Of a DNA stretch of 64,000 nucleotides, positions 32,738 through 42,635 are shown piece by piece; position 1 is the stretch's first letter, and the number at the start of each line of letters is the position of its first letter. The DNA is taken from the NCBI GenBank assembly GCA_910589035.1, contig CAJUSI010000024.1:1-64000 (forward strand), written 5' to 3'. A program made the position numbers and the translations under genes. Under the pieces are notes generated by a model. It did not search any database. It was not told where the DNA came from and saw only the letters and a program-made list of their open reading frames with translations. Origin of the DNA: an uncultured Acetatifactor sp. Its GTDB lineage: Bacteria > Bacillota > Clostridia > Lachnospirales > Lachnospiraceae.

Positions 32738-33980
32738 TTGTCACCCGCGCTCCTAACTCCCTGAAATCCCTGCAGATATTCTCATATCCGCGGTATATAT
32801 AGGAGCATCCCCTCACCAGGGACTCTCCCTGCGCCATCAGTCCGGCCACCACCAGCGCCGCACCTCCTCTCAGTTCCCTGGCTTCGACACAGGCGGCATG
32901 CAGACTTCTCACCCCGCGGACCGTCACACTTCGGGAATCCTTTCTCTCAATGCATGCCCCCATTTTCTCCAGTTCCTCCACAATGCGGAAACGGTTCTCA
33001 AAAATAGTCTCTCTTATATGGCTGCAGCCGTCCCCCATAGCCTGTACGGCCAGTACAACCGACTGCAGATCCGTGGGGAATCCCGGATAGGGCGCCGTAA
33101 TAAGCTCCAGGGAATGCGGTCTTTCGGGCGCCTGTACATAAATGCCCTCCGACGACACGCAGACATGCCCTCCCATTCTCCTGGCCGTCTCCAGAACCGC
33201 TCCCATCTCTTCCACGGGAGCATGCTCCAAAAGCACGTTTCCGCCCGCGCCGATGCACCCAAACAGATAGGTGCCCGCCACAATCCTGTCCGAAGGAACC
33301 GTAAAATCCGTTCCGTACAGCCTCCTTCCCCCATGAATAACCAGGCGGTTCTCTCCGGCGCAGTCGATCCATGCGCCGCAGCAGCAAAGGAATCGGCAAA
33401 GCGTCCTGATCTCAGGCTCCAGGGCAGCCCCCTCCAGAACCGTATCCCCCTCCGCCATCACACCTGCCAATATGATATTTTCCGTAGCACCCACGGAGGG
33501 AAAGGGCAGTCTGATATGCGCTCCGTGAAGCTTGTGGGCCGCGGCCCGGAGCTTGCCCGCTTTTTCCGTAAATTCCACACCCATCTGTCTCAATGCGGAC
33601 AGATGCAGGTCGATGGGACGCTCGCCGATGACACAGCCCCCCGGGTATTCCATGACCACTTCATTGCATCTGCCCAGCAGGGCACCCAAAAGGCAGAGGG
33701 ACGAGCGCATCCCCGTCACCGCCTCCTGAGGCAGCTCTCCCTCCCGCATCCGGGACGAATCGATTACGATGCCCCTTTCCTGCCAGCACACATGACAGCC
33801 CAGAGCCTTCAGCAGACAGACCATGGAATGCACGTCCGTAATTCTGGGGCAGTTCCTGATGCAGGAACACTCCTGTGTCAGCAGCGTGGCTGCAAGAACA
33901 GGCAGCACAGCATTTTTAGAACCCTGTATAAGGACTTTTCCCTGAAGGGCTATTCCGCCCTGAATACGAATAGAATTCAT
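32730..33980 (-). CDS. murA: UDP-N-acetylglucosamine 1-carboxyvinyltransferase MurA
   Basis: MurA catalyses the first committed step of peptidoglycan synthesis, the transfer of enolpyruvate from PEP to UDP-GlcNAc. The 416 residues fit the family. IQGSKNAVLPVLAATLL near residue 18 contains the conserved KN, and the catalytic cysteine lies in YPGGCVIGERPIDLH; keeping Cys means fosfomycin sensitivity is expected. It lies between ftsW and ftsQ in the dcw cluster. A 33-bp-period repeat lies upstream of its start. Confidence 0.94.
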   Translation of the reverse strand: MNSIRIQGGIALQGKVLIQGSKNAVLPVLAATLLTQECSCIRNCPRITDVHSMVCLLKALGCHVCWQERGIVIDSSRMREGELPQEAVTGMRSSLCLLGALLGRCNEVVMEYPGGCVIGERPIDLHLSALRQMGVEFTEKAGKLRAAAHKLHGAHIRLPFPSVGATENIILAGVMAEGDTVLEGAALEPEIRTLCRFLCCCGAWIDCAGENRLVIHGGRRLYGTDFTVPSDRIVAGTYLFGCIGAGGNVLLEHAPVEEMGAVLETARRMGGHVCVSSEGIYVQAPERPHSLELITAPYPGFPTDLQSVVLAVQAMGDGCSHIRETIFENRFRIVEELEKMGACIERKDSRSVTVRGVRSLHAACVEARELRGGAALVVAGLMAQGESLVRGCSYIYRGYENICRDFRELGARVTSV

Positions 33981-34097
33981 AAAAGCACCACCCGGCTTCC
34001 GATTGATTAAACTATTCTATCCTATGAGAAAAAAGTCCCTGGCGTACCTTGTTCCATTATATTTTATGTCCTCTGCCAGATCTGCCTGCCGCATCTG

Positions 34098-34185
34098 TCT
34101 GCCGGATGGCTGTGTCCGCTGTCCAACCTGTCTGCCGAATGAATTTACCTGCTGCCGCTTCTTTCTGCCGGATGGCTGTGTCCGC
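34098..34185. repeat. 33-bp-period repeat between ftsW and murA
   Basis: A 22-bp unit, TCTGCCGGATGGCTGTGTCC plus GC, occurs at 34098-34119 and 34164-34185, with a degenerate copy at 34131. It is noncoding and lies upstream of murA. Confidence 0.8.
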
Positions 34186-34203
34186 GGACAGGATGCCGCG
34201 GCG

Positions 34204-35370
34204 TTACAGCTCCTTTAGCTGTATTTTCCGTGCCACGCTTAAGACCAGCCCGATCTCTATTAAAAGGAACATGACCGAGGTGCCTCCGTAGCTGATAAAC
34301 GGCAGGGATATTCCCGTATTGGGAATGGTGGCGGTCACCACGGCAATATTCAGGATGGCCTGCACCGCGATATGTCCCATAACGCCCACCACCAGCATGG
34401 CACCGAACAGATCGGGGGCGTTGTTGGCGATCACCATCATGCGCCACAGCAGCATGACGAACATGACAATGATGGCAATGGCGCCGAAGAGTCCCAGCTC
34501 CTCGCAGATGATGGAGAAAATCATATCGTTCTGGGCCTCCGGGAGGAAATTCAGCTTCTGCATGCTCTGGCCCAGCCCCTTGCCAAGGACTCCTCCGCTG
34601 CCGATGGCGTACAGACCCTGAAGCGTCTGAAATCCTGTGTCCGTGGGATCACTCTCCGGGTCAAGCCATGCGCGGATGCGGCTTCCCCGGAATTCCAGGA
34701 TATCGCTTCCCGACACCACCAGGAATATCAGCAATGCCGCTACGGCCATCACCGCCGCCGCCATGATGATGAATTTCTTATAGTCCGGGCTTGCTACAAA
34801 CACCATCAATATGGATATCGCCAGGATAATGATGGCGGAGCTCATATTATCGGTGATCAGGTAGACCTCCAGTGCCACGGGAAGCGGAAACGCCACCATG
34901 ACCGCAAAGCCCTTCAGACTGCGGATCCCTTTTCCCATCTTGCATACCAGCACCGCCAGGAAGAGTATCATTCCCAGCTTTGCCAACTCCGCGGGCTGCA
35001 TGCTCATATTTATGATCGGGATAATAATCCACCTGGTTGCACCATGAGATGACTGTCCCAGGGGTGTCAGCACCAGGGGAATGGATGCCGCCGATACCAG
35101 ATATCCTATCAGATAGAACCTGGCCCAGAACCGGTAGGGAATATTTGCCACAACAATCATCAGCACGAGACCGATCACCACGGCAATCAGCTGCTTCTTC
35201 AGATAATACGCCGTATCCTTATAATCCTCGTACGCATTGTAGGAGCTCGCCGAATAAATCATTACCAGCCCGAATCCCAGCAGGAACAATACAATAAACA
35301 AAAGGCTGTAATCAAAAAAATATTCGGATTGTTCTTTTTTCCTTCTTTTAGCCTTGGCAGCCTGCGCCAT
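34204..35370 (-). CDS. ftsW: Peptidoglycan glycosyltransferase FtsW (SEDS family)
   Basis: FtsW polymerises septal glycan strands together with a class B PBP. It has 388 residues with about ten membrane helices. The motifs GKGLGQSMQKLNFLPEAQND and FSIICEELGLFGA are typical of FtsW/SpoVE. The basic N-terminus (AKAKRRKKEQSEYFF) is cytosolic. It sits between murD and murA. It could also be the sporulation paralogue SpoVE; the dcw position favours FtsW. Confidence 0.92.
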   Translation of the reverse strand: MAQAAKAKRRKKEQSEYFFDYSLLFIVLFLLGFGLVMIYSASSYNAYEDYKDTAYYLKKQLIAVVIGLVLMIVVANIPYRFWARFYLIGYLVSAASIPLVLTPLGQSSHGATRWIIIPIINMSMQPAELAKLGMILFLAVLVCKMGKGIRSLKGFAVMVAFPLPVALEVYLITDNMSSAIIILAISILMVFVASPDYKKFIIMAAAVMAVAALLIFLVVSGSDILEFRGSRIRAWLDPESDPTDTGFQTLQGLYAIGSGGVLGKGLGQSMQKLNFLPEAQNDMIFSIICEELGLFGAIAIIVMFVMLLWRMMVIANNAPDLFGAMLVVGVMGHIAVQAILNIAVVTATIPNTGISLPFISYGGTSVMFLLIEIGLVLSVARKIQLKEL

Positions 35371-35395
35371 ATCCGTTCCTCATCTTCCCGGAAGC

Positions 35396-36763
35396 TTAGT
35401 CCAGTCCATGGACATATTCCTTAAAAATTCTTCCCCTCTCCTCGTAATTGGGGAACATTCCCCAGCTGGCACAGGCCGGGGAAAGCAATACCGCATCGCC
35501 TCCTTCCGCAAGCCGTGTACAGAGCGTGAGGCATTCCTGAAAGCTGTCGGCAAAACGGATCCTGTCAAAGCCGTGCTTCCGCGCGCATTCCGCGATCTTC
35601 TCCCTGGTCTGGCCGATGAGCACCAGATATTTTACCTTTCCCTCAAAGCTCTCTATCCATTCGTCGTACTCACTTCCCTTGTCATAGCCTCCGCCGATCA
35701 GGACAGTGGGTTTATTCATGGCGCGGATGCCCTGGATGGCCGCATCCGGATTGGTTCCCTTGGAGTCGTTATAATAATCCACTCCCCCCCTGCACGCCAC
35801 GAATTCTATGCGGTGCTCCACCGCGCGGAATTCCTTTACCACCCTTAAAATGGTATCCATGGGTACGCCCATCTGTGCTGAGACGGCAATGGCAGCCATG
35901 ACATTTTCCACATTGCAGAGTCCCACGAGCCTCATATCCCGGTGGATATCCATCAGCTCCCTCTCCTGCCCCCGGAGATTTTCCACGATTTTATCCCCTT
36001 TCAGATAGTACCCCTCCACCGGCCTTGCAGAAGAGAAATATACTACCCTGGCCGGACATCTCTCCGCGAACTCCCTTGTATAAGCGTTCTCATAATTCAG
36101 AACGCAGGCGTCCTCCTTCGTCTGGTTCATGGCAATCCTTTCCTTTGCCGCCACATAGGCCTCCATAGTGTGGTGCCGGTCCAAATGATCCGGCGTAATA
36201 TTCAGGATGGCCGAAACCTTCGGATGAAAATACCTTATGGTCTCCAGCTGGAAGGAGCTGATCTCCCCCACCGTCACGGAATCCTCCGATGTCTTTAAAC
36301 ATTCCGACGTATAGGGATTGCCGATATTACCCACCACAAAGACCTTCTCCTCCCCCAGATGTGCTTTCATGATTTCTCCCACCAGGGTGGTGGTGGTGGT
36401 TTTGCCGTTGGTGCCCGTGATGGCCGCCACGCTCCCCTTCTCTTCCCTGAATCCCAGCTCGATTTCACCGATGATCTCTGCGCCATGGTCCCTCAGCGCG
36501 TTCACCAGCGGGAGATCTGCCGGTACTCCGGGACTGAGCACCACCGTTTCGGTCTCTCCCAAAAGCGCCTCCGGAAATTCCCCGGCCGCACAGACCGCCC
36601 TGCTCCCTGCAGGCAGCTTTTCCCGCATGGCCGATACGGTGAGCTTCTCATTGCTGTCGTACAGCGTCACCTGCGCATTCCCATGTTCCAGAAGTCCCAC
36701 GGAACCAACGCCGCTGATTCCGGACCCGATTACCAGACATTTCTTTCCTGTTTTCATCCTCAT
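35396..36763 (-). CDS. murD: UDP-N-acetylmuramoylalanine--D-glutamate ligase MurD
   Basis: MurD adds D-glutamate to UDP-MurNAc-L-Ala. The 455 residues fit the family. The N-terminal Rossmann start is CLVIGSGISGVGSVGLL, the ATP site is ITGTNGKTTTTTLVGEI, and NITPDHLDRHHTMEAYVAAK and DSKGTNPDA follow. AGAGGAATA lies before the ATG. It lies between mraY and ftsW, the standard order. Confidence 0.95.
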   Translation of the reverse strand: MRMKTGKKCLVIGSGISGVGSVGLLEHGNAQVTLYDSNEKLTVSAMREKLPAGSRAVCAAGEFPEALLGETETVVLSPGVPADLPLVNALRDHGAEIIGEIELGFREEKGSVAAITGTNGKTTTTTLVGEIMKAHLGEEKVFVVGNIGNPYTSECLKTSEDSVTVGEISSFQLETIRYFHPKVSAILNITPDHLDRHHTMEAYVAAKERIAMNQTKEDACVLNYENAYTREFAERCPARVVYFSSARPVEGYYLKGDKIVENLRGQERELMDIHRDMRLVGLCNVENVMAAIAVSAQMGVPMDTILRVVKEFRAVEHRIEFVACRGGVDYYNDSKGTNPDAAIQGIRAMNKPTVLIGGGYDKGSEYDEWIESFEGKVKYLVLIGQTREKIAECARKHGFDRIRFADSFQECLTLCTRLAEGGDAVLLSPACASWGMFPNYEERGRIFKEYVHGLD

Positions 36764-36785
36764 TATTCCTCTTTCCCCGGCATCC

Positions 36786-37742
36786 TCACACCGCCCGCAG
36801 AGCCAGCAGGCACATTAAAGCAGTGATAATGGTGAACACTGCCGTGATCCTGGTTTCGGACCATCCGCACAGTTCAAAATGATGGTGTAAGGGAGCCATT
36901 TTGAAAATCCTTTTTCCCCCGCTTATTTTATAATACCCTACCTGTACCATGACGGAAAGTACCTCCGCCAGATAAATGCTTCCGACAATTGCTATGTACA
37001 GGGGCATCTGCAACATATAACCGCACCCCGCCACGAATCCGCCCAATGCCAGCGACCCGGTGTCCCCCATAAACACCTCGGCCGGGTGTACATTAAAGAG
37101 CAGAAATCCCATCAGCGCTCCCGCCGCCGCACAGGTGACGGGTTCTATTCCGGAAGCCGTTCCGATGGCGGCCACGGAGAAAAATACCGCCACCATCAGC
37201 GTGACGCTCCCCGCCAGGCCGTCCAGACCATCCGTAAAATTAGTTCCGTTGGCGCATCCCATCACAATAAAGAATAGGATGGGAATATTCCAGACACCGA
37301 AATCCAGATAGCGTCCCGGGACAAACGGAATCCGCATGGCCAGGCTTACATCGGTGTATTCCGTCAGATACCAGGCAAATACGCCGGTGACCGCAAGCTG
37401 TCCCAGGAGCTTCTGCCAGGGGTTGAGTCCCATGGATCTCCTGCACACCACCTTGACATAATCGTCCATAAGCCCCACCATCCCGAATCCCACCGTCAAA
37501 AACAATACCGGAGCTATCCCGGGATAATCCTCCACAAAGATCAGAGAGGTGGCAGTTATACTGGCCAGAATCAGAATCCCCCCCATGGTGGGTGTCCCCG
37601 TCTTTTTCAGATGTGCGGCAGGCCCGTCATCCCTGACTGTCTGGCCGCATTTCAGCCATCTTAAGAATGGGATCAGCACCGGTCCGGACAATGCGCTGAT
37701 GCCAAAGGATATCATTACCGCTGTTATGTAATCTTTACCCAT
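36786..37742 (-). CDS. mraY: Phospho-N-acetylmuramoyl-pentapeptide transferase MraY
   Basis: MraY forms lipid I on the cytosolic membrane face. It has 318 residues and about ten helices. The Mg-binding and substrate motifs are GLMDDYVKV, CANGTNFTDGLDGLAG and FMGDTGSLALGG, and the C-terminal FKMAPLHHHFELCGWSE is diagnostic. It lies 54 bases after the upstream PBP gene and 22 bases before murD. Confidence 0.96.
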   Translation of the reverse strand: MGKDYITAVMISFGISALSGPVLIPFLRWLKCGQTVRDDGPAAHLKKTGTPTMGGILILASITATSLIFVEDYPGIAPVLFLTVGFGMVGLMDDYVKVVCRRSMGLNPWQKLLGQLAVTGVFAWYLTEYTDVSLAMRIPFVPGRYLDFGVWNIPILFFIVMGCANGTNFTDGLDGLAGSVTLMVAVFFSVAAIGTASGIEPVTCAAAGALMGFLLFNVHPAEVFMGDTGSLALGGFVAGCGYMLQMPLYIAIVGSIYLAEVLSVMVQVGYYKISGGKRIFKMAPLHHHFELCGWSETRITAVFTIITALMCLLALRAV

Positions 37743-37796
37743 CCGCTGTCTCCTCCCGGCAGTATCCGGCTGCTGTTTTGCGCATAGCGCGCCGGA

Positions 37797-39545
37797 TCAA
37801 CCGCCTTCCGATTCCTCATATCCCGTAATGCCCAGATAGGGAAGAATATTCTCATACAGCTGGCGCACAATCGGCGCAGCCACCTGACTTCCGTAGTATA
37901 CTCCCTGAGGATTGTTCACAATTGCAATGGCAATTACCTGAGGGTCATCTGCCGGAGCAAAGCCGATAAAGGATGCGATATATCTCCCGCTCCCTCTTGG
38001 AAGCGTCTGGCTGGTGGCGGTCTTGCCCCCTATCCGGAACCCCTTCACCTGACCGTTGGACCCGCTTCCCTCCGATACCACCATCTCCAGGATTCCCCGC
38101 ATCTGTTCGCTGGTCTCTTCGGAGACAATGCCCTCGGTCACAGGATATTCAAAAACTTCCGCCACATTGCCGTCCCCGTCCAGTGTCTTTACTCCGAAAT
38201 GCGGTGTAACCCTCTTTCCTCCGTTTATAATAGAAGAGACTGTCGTTAAGAGCTGTATGGGCGTAATCTGGAAGGACTGGCCGAAGGACACTGTCGCCAG
38301 CTCCACATTTCCCATATTCTCCTTTTTGTGCATAATGGTTCCAGCCTCCCCCGGCAGGTCGATTCCCGTTCTGGTCTTTAGCCCGAACCGTTCAAAATAA
38401 CTGTAGTAATTGTCTAGCCCCAGCCGCAGCCCCACCGTTATCAGAGCCGGATTGCAGGAATTCATCATGGTATGAGTGAAATCCTGGCTGCCATGTCCCG
38501 CCCTCTTATGACAGTGTATGGTTCTGTCGTCCACACTGATGAAGCCGGGACAGTGAAAGGAGCTGGACAGTGTCACCACCCCTGCCTCCAGTCCGGCTGC
38601 CGCCGTGATGATCTTGAATGTGGATCCCGGTTCATAGGTGTCATTTATGCACCCGTTGCGCCAGATGCTGTTCAGCAGATCCTGTTCCTCCTGCGAAGAA
38701 AGGTTCTCCGGCGTTCCCTCCGGCAGTTCAAAGGGATTGTTCAGGTCAAACTCCGGTACGTTGACACAGGCATAAATCTCACCGTTTTGCGGATTCATCA
38801 CCAGAACCGATACGCTGTCCGCCTGCTTTGCAGCCATGGCCTGATTGGCCAGCTGTGTGGCATAGGATTGGATATTCATATCCAGGCTGATGCACAGATC
38901 ATTTCCGCTGACCGGTTCCATGCGCCTTTCTCCCGCGGCCTCCACTTCAATCCCCTTGGCGTCGGTCACCGTCAGGATCTTCCCCGGCTCCCCCTCCATA
39001 TATGTATCGTAGACAACTTCCAGGCCGATAATTCCCTGATTGTCACCGCCGGTGAAACCCAGTACCTTGCTGGCCAGATCATTATAGGGGTAATACCGCT
39101 TATAATCCTCATCCACCTTTACGCCCGCCAGATCGTACTCCCGTATTCTGTCCCCCACTTCCTTCTCCACATTGCTCTTAATGCGCTCCATGGAGGAATA
39201 CTTTTCCACCCTCTTTCTCACGTACTCTTCCGTCAGCTCCAGCTCCCGGGAAAGAATCTCTATCACCTTCTCAGGTTCCTCAATCTGGTTATAGATAACG
39301 GATACGGTACAGACTGTCTTATTGTCCGCCAGAACCTTTCCGTTGCAGTCCAGAATACGTCCCCTGGCAGCCTTAATGCTTCGTTCCCTCTCATGTAAAT
39401 CCGTGGCAAGGGAGGAATAATGCTCCGCCCGCCAGACACAGAGATATACAAGCCGTCCGAACAGGAAGGCAAACATTCCGGTACAGAGAAGGAATACTAC
39501 CAGTATCTTCTTCCTGTGGAAGATCTTATTGCTGTCAGCAAGCAT
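37797..39545 (-). CDS. Class B penicillin-binding protein (FtsI/SpoVD-like)
   Basis: This membrane-anchored transpeptidase crosslinks septal or spore peptidoglycan. It has 582 residues from ATG 39545 (GAGG before it; the GTG at 39557 has no ribosome binding site). A TM helix covers about 12-35, then the PBP dimerisation domain. The transpeptidase motifs are EPGSTFKIITAA (SxxK), MNSCNPALI (SxN) and GGKTATSQT at the KTG position, so the usual Gly is Ala. No PASTA domains are present. Two such PBP genes are adjacent; one is probably FtsI and the other SpoVD, and I cannot assign which. Confidence 0.9.
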   Translation of the reverse strand: MLADSNKIFHRKKILVVFLLCTGMFAFLFGRLVYLCVWRAEHYSSLATDLHERERSIKAARGRILDCNGKVLADNKTVCTVSVIYNQIEEPEKVIEILSRELELTEEYVRKRVEKYSSMERIKSNVEKEVGDRIREYDLAGVKVDEDYKRYYPYNDLASKVLGFTGGDNQGIIGLEVVYDTYMEGEPGKILTVTDAKGIEVEAAGERRMEPVSGNDLCISLDMNIQSYATQLANQAMAAKQADSVSVLVMNPQNGEIYACVNVPEFDLNNPFELPEGTPENLSSQEEQDLLNSIWRNGCINDTYEPGSTFKIITAAAGLEAGVVTLSSSFHCPGFISVDDRTIHCHKRAGHGSQDFTHTMMNSCNPALITVGLRLGLDNYYSYFERFGLKTRTGIDLPGEAGTIMHKKENMGNVELATVSFGQSFQITPIQLLTTVSSIINGGKRVTPHFGVKTLDGDGNVAEVFEYPVTEGIVSEETSEQMRGILEMVVSEGSGSNGQVKGFRIGGKTATSQTLPRGSGRYIASFIGFAPADDPQVIAIAIVNNPQGVYYGSQVAAPIVRQLYENILPYLGITGYEESEGG

Positions 39546-39671
39546 TCCCAGCCTCACTATAAGTCTTACTATACTTTATTCGGATAGTCTCCGGGTTATG
39601 ATGATTCCCTGACGGAAATTCCGGAATTCCTGATTTATGCCGATTCTCCTGTTCAAATCCGAATCCCACGC

Positions 39672-39788
39672 GCTATGGCTCTTTCCGGCATAAAGTTCAG
39701 GATGTCCCAGGCTATGGCTCTTTCCGGCGCAGGGTTCAGGATGTCCCAGGCTATGGCTCTTTCCGGCGCAGAGTTCAGGATGTCCGCG
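39672..39788. repeat. 39-bp tandem repeat, three copies, between the two PBP genes
   Basis: The copies begin at 39672, 39711 and 39750, each starting GCTATGGCTCTTTCCGGC. They lie in the intergenic region upstream of the second PBP gene. The open + frame through them is an accident of the repeat length. Confidence 0.92.
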
Positions 39789-39803
39789 GTTGCGGATCGC
39801 CCC

Positions 39804-42119
39804 TCATGTAATATTGGGATTTACGGGAATATTCGGGTCCGGCACGGATTCCGCACTGTCAATGGGCAGTCCTGTCTCGGCGTCATATTTTCTCCCGGTG
39901 TCAGGATCCACGCGGTACCCCGTCTCGGGATCAATGGGATAATTCTTCCAGGGCTGGTCCGGTTCGGTGCCTCCGCCGGTACCGGAAGGATCGCCGTTCC
40001 CGCCCGTTCCGGAAGGCTCTGTGTTTCCGCCTTCTCCCGGCTCCGTCCCGTCTCCCTCCGGAGTATTTCCGTCTCCCTCCGGAGTCTGGGTATACTGGTT
40101 TGTAATCTCCAGCTGCAGCGCGTTCAGCTCTTTGATTTCCTCCTCGCTCAGCTCCTCCGTCATATAAATATTCAGATAGGGAAGGGCTTCCATAAGGATG
40201 CTGCGGGCGATCTCGGAAGAATACCTTGCCACATCCTGCTTCTCCTCGTTTACCCTGTCCACCACCACATATATGGCAATCTCAGGATCATCCGCCGGAA
40301 CACATCCGATAAAAGATACCACATACTCCGTCTCGGAACGTTTATGGGTAATGGGATCAATGGTCTCTGCCGTACCTGTCTTGCCTCCCATGGTATAGCC
40401 GGGGGGCCTTGCCGCCTTCCCGGTTCCGTCATCCACCACCGCCCGCAGAAATTTCCTGAGAAGCTCAGAGGTGGATTCCGATACGGTCTGCTTGAGAACC
40501 CTGGGCTCGATATTTTTTACGGTAGCCCCGCTGGCATTGGTAATCTTGTTCACCACATGGGGTTCATAATAATATCCTCCGTTGATCAGGGAACAGAAGC
40601 CCGTGATCATCTCGATCATGGTCACGTTGAAATTCTGCCCGAAGCTGTTGGTGGCAAGGTCAGTAGGCCCCATATTGTCCGCCACATATACAAGGCTGTC
40701 GGTCCTGGCCTCCCCCTCCAGATCAATATTGGTCTTCAGACCGAAATTAAATACTCTCTGAAAAGTACAGAAATCATCCTTTCCTATAAGCTGCGCTATC
40801 TGAATCAGCGCTATATTGCAGGATTTGATCAAGGACTCCTCCAGGGAAAGCCACCCCTTCTGGTTATTGCTGCATTTTATGTCATGATCCCCGACTCTCA
40901 GTACACCGTTACATTCAAAGCTGCTGTTTTCATCCACGACACCTTCCTCCAGAGCAGCTCCTATGGTGAAGGTCTTTGCCGTGGAGCCGGGTTCATAAGT
41001 GTCGCTGATGCAGAAATTTTTCCATAGATTGAGGAGATTGGCATAGAGCTGTTTCTCATCCAGAGAACTGATGTTCTCCGCGTTCAGAAAGGTCTCCGTC
41101 TTCCTGACCTCCTCGTATCCGTTTTCGTTAGTAATCTGCTCTACCATTCTGGAGCCGATCAGTCTGTCCGTATTCCAGGTATCGTTCAGATCATAGGTGG
41201 GATAGCTCCCCATGGCGAGAACCTCCCCTGTATTCACCCTCATGATCACGCAGCCTATGTTCTCCGCTCCGTTTCCCTTCCTGTACTTATCCTTATGCGC
41301 GTCATTGAATTTCAGCAGATACTTCTCCACTATCATCTGGAGATTGGCATCGATGGTGGTGTGGAGATTATAGCCGTCCACAGCCGCTTTGACTGTCCGC
41401 TCCAGCGCCAGATCATCATTGAGATAGCCGTATTCCCTGCCGTTGATGCCGTTTAAGGTTTCGTTGTAGTATCCCTCCAGGCCGTAGCTGCCCTGATTGT
41501 CCGTGCTGGTAAATCCGATTACATCCGCCGCCAGCGAGCCGTAAGGGTATATTCTCTTGTATTCTTCCTCGAACCACACACCCCTTATATTCGTATTCGC
41601 CAGCTGCGCCTCCTGAAACCCTTTAATCTCATCATAGCTGAGTCTCTTCGCCGCCACATACCAGGACAGCTCCTTGTGGGTAGTGACATACTCCCTGATC
41701 TGTCCCATATCCAGATCGAAATTCTCTCCGAGAGCCTGCAATGTGGGTTCCAGATAGATTTCCTTCCCTCCCACGGTACTCGTCATGACCTTGGCGTCGA
41801 TGATCAGATTGTACACCTTCTCGCTGGTAGCCAGTATGGTGCCGTTCACATCCACAATATTGCCTCTGCGGTAGGGAATGATGGTGGAGGTATAGCTTTG
41901 CTGGGAAAGCACCTGTTTCTGATAATTGGTTTCATTCTCCCTTGTAATCCACACAAGCCGCGCACTCAGCCCTATAAAGGACAGCAATATCAGGATGAAG
42001 AGCACCAACAGCTTCTTCTGCATTTTAATAGAAAATCTTTTACTGTTTCCCGCTCTCTTTCCCGATCTGTTTCCTGCTCTCTTTCCCGATCTGTTTCCTG
42101 ATCTGTTTCCTGATCTCAC
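39804..42119 (-). CDS. Class B penicillin-binding protein with Gly/Thr-rich C-terminal tail
   Basis: This transpeptidase of 771 residues is much longer than its neighbour. The start is GTG 42119, preceded by AGAGGTG; the internal ATG at 42023 has no ribosome binding site. The cytosolic N-terminus consists of 4-residue repeats (RSGN/RSGK/RAGN) encoded by a 12-bp repeat. A TM helix covers about 34-54. Catalytic motifs are EPGSTAKTFTIGAA, IKSCNIALI and GGKTGTAET. After about residue 675 comes an acidic Gly/Thr/Pro-rich tail (GDGNTPEGDGTEPGEGG) ending with a YRVDPDTGRKYD-like segment, possibly wall-exposed. It follows ftsL in the dcw cluster. Confidence 0.9.
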   Translation of the reverse strand: MRSGNRSGNRSGKRAGNRSGKRAGNSKRFSIKMQKKLLVLFILILLSFIGLSARLVWITRENETNYQKQVLSQQSYTSTIIPYRRGNIVDVNGTILATSEKVYNLIIDAKVMTSTVGGKEIYLEPTLQALGENFDLDMGQIREYVTTHKELSWYVAAKRLSYDEIKGFQEAQLANTNIRGVWFEEEYKRIYPYGSLAADVIGFTSTDNQGSYGLEGYYNETLNGINGREYGYLNDDLALERTVKAAVDGYNLHTTIDANLQMIVEKYLLKFNDAHKDKYRKGNGAENIGCVIMRVNTGEVLAMGSYPTYDLNDTWNTDRLIGSRMVEQITNENGYEEVRKTETFLNAENISSLDEKQLYANLLNLWKNFCISDTYEPGSTAKTFTIGAALEEGVVDENSSFECNGVLRVGDHDIKCSNNQKGWLSLEESLIKSCNIALIQIAQLIGKDDFCTFQRVFNFGLKTNIDLEGEARTDSLVYVADNMGPTDLATNSFGQNFNVTMIEMITGFCSLINGGYYYEPHVVNKITNASGATVKNIEPRVLKQTVSESTSELLRKFLRAVVDDGTGKAARPPGYTMGGKTGTAETIDPITHKRSETEYVVSFIGCVPADDPEIAIYVVVDRVNEEKQDVARYSSEIARSILMEALPYLNIYMTEELSEEEIKELNALQLEITNQYTQTPEGDGNTPEGDGTEPGEGGNTEPSGTGGNGDPSGTGGGTEPDQPWKNYPIDPETGYRVDPDTGRKYDAETGLPIDSAESVPDPNIPVNPNIT
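42043..42114. repeat. 12-bp tandem repeat, six units, in the PBP start region
   Basis: Units alternate between CTGTTTCCTGAT-like and CTCTTTCCCGAT-like sequences. They are translated as the four-residue RSGN-type repeats of the PBP N-terminus. Copy-number change would keep the frame. Confidence 0.85.
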
Positions 42120-42131
42120 CTTACACCTCTG

Positions 42132-42635
42132 CTAATTATCCTCGGTCACCTGACGCATATAGTCCCCGCTCTCTCCTTCATACTCAATGACCTGCTCCTC
42201 TTTGGCATAGACCATGCCAAGCTCTCCTATTGCAATTCTTTTGATCTCCTCCAGATCGATACCGCTGATGATTCGATTATATTCTTCATCATTTGAAAGC
42301 TTCAGAAAATTCAGTTCACTCTGCTGGGCAGCCACAGCCTTGGTTAAATTGGTCAGCTGTGACTGAAGCTGAATGTAATTTACCAGGATAAATGCAGCGG
42401 CACAGAGCGCGACTGCCAGAAAAAGTACATATCCGGCATTCATGTATCTGGCCTTATCACGATTTTTGCGTACCTCATGGTGGGGCTTTTTTACCGGCGC
42501 TTTCTCCCTGGGGCTTACAGGCTCCAGCTTGCGCACGGTATTTCCGTCCACATATTCGCGGTAGCTCCTTCCGCCGCTCCCATGCCTGTTTTTATCATAT
42601 GCAGTTCTTCCATAGCTCCTTCTATTCTGACTCAT
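42132..42635 (-). CDS. ftsL: FtsL-type cell division protein
   Basis: This 167-residue bitopic protein has a long basic cytosolic region (about 1-65), a TM helix at about 66-88 (YVLFLAVALCAAAFILVNYI) and an extracytoplasmic coiled coil (LQSQLTNLTKAVAAQQSELN). That is the layout of FtsL, which joins FtsB and FtsQ at the divisome. Sequence identity is low in this family, so the call relies on topology and on its position between rsmH and the PBP gene, where ftsL belongs. The cytosolic part is unusually long. Confidence 0.82.
   Translation of the reverse strand: MSQNRRSYGRTAYDKNRHGSGGRSYREYVDGNTVRKLEPVSPREKAPVKKPHHEVRKNRDKARYMNAGYVLFLAVALCAAAFILVNYIQLQSQLTNLTKAVAAQQSELNFLKLSNDEEYNRIISGIDLEEIKRIAIGELGMVYAKEEQVIEYEGESGDYMRQVTEDN

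Noticed and set aside
39675..41027. 450-codon + strand ORF starting with repeated MALSG units
   Set aside because: It is antisense to the PBP gene, and its start is only the 39-bp repeat read in an open frame.
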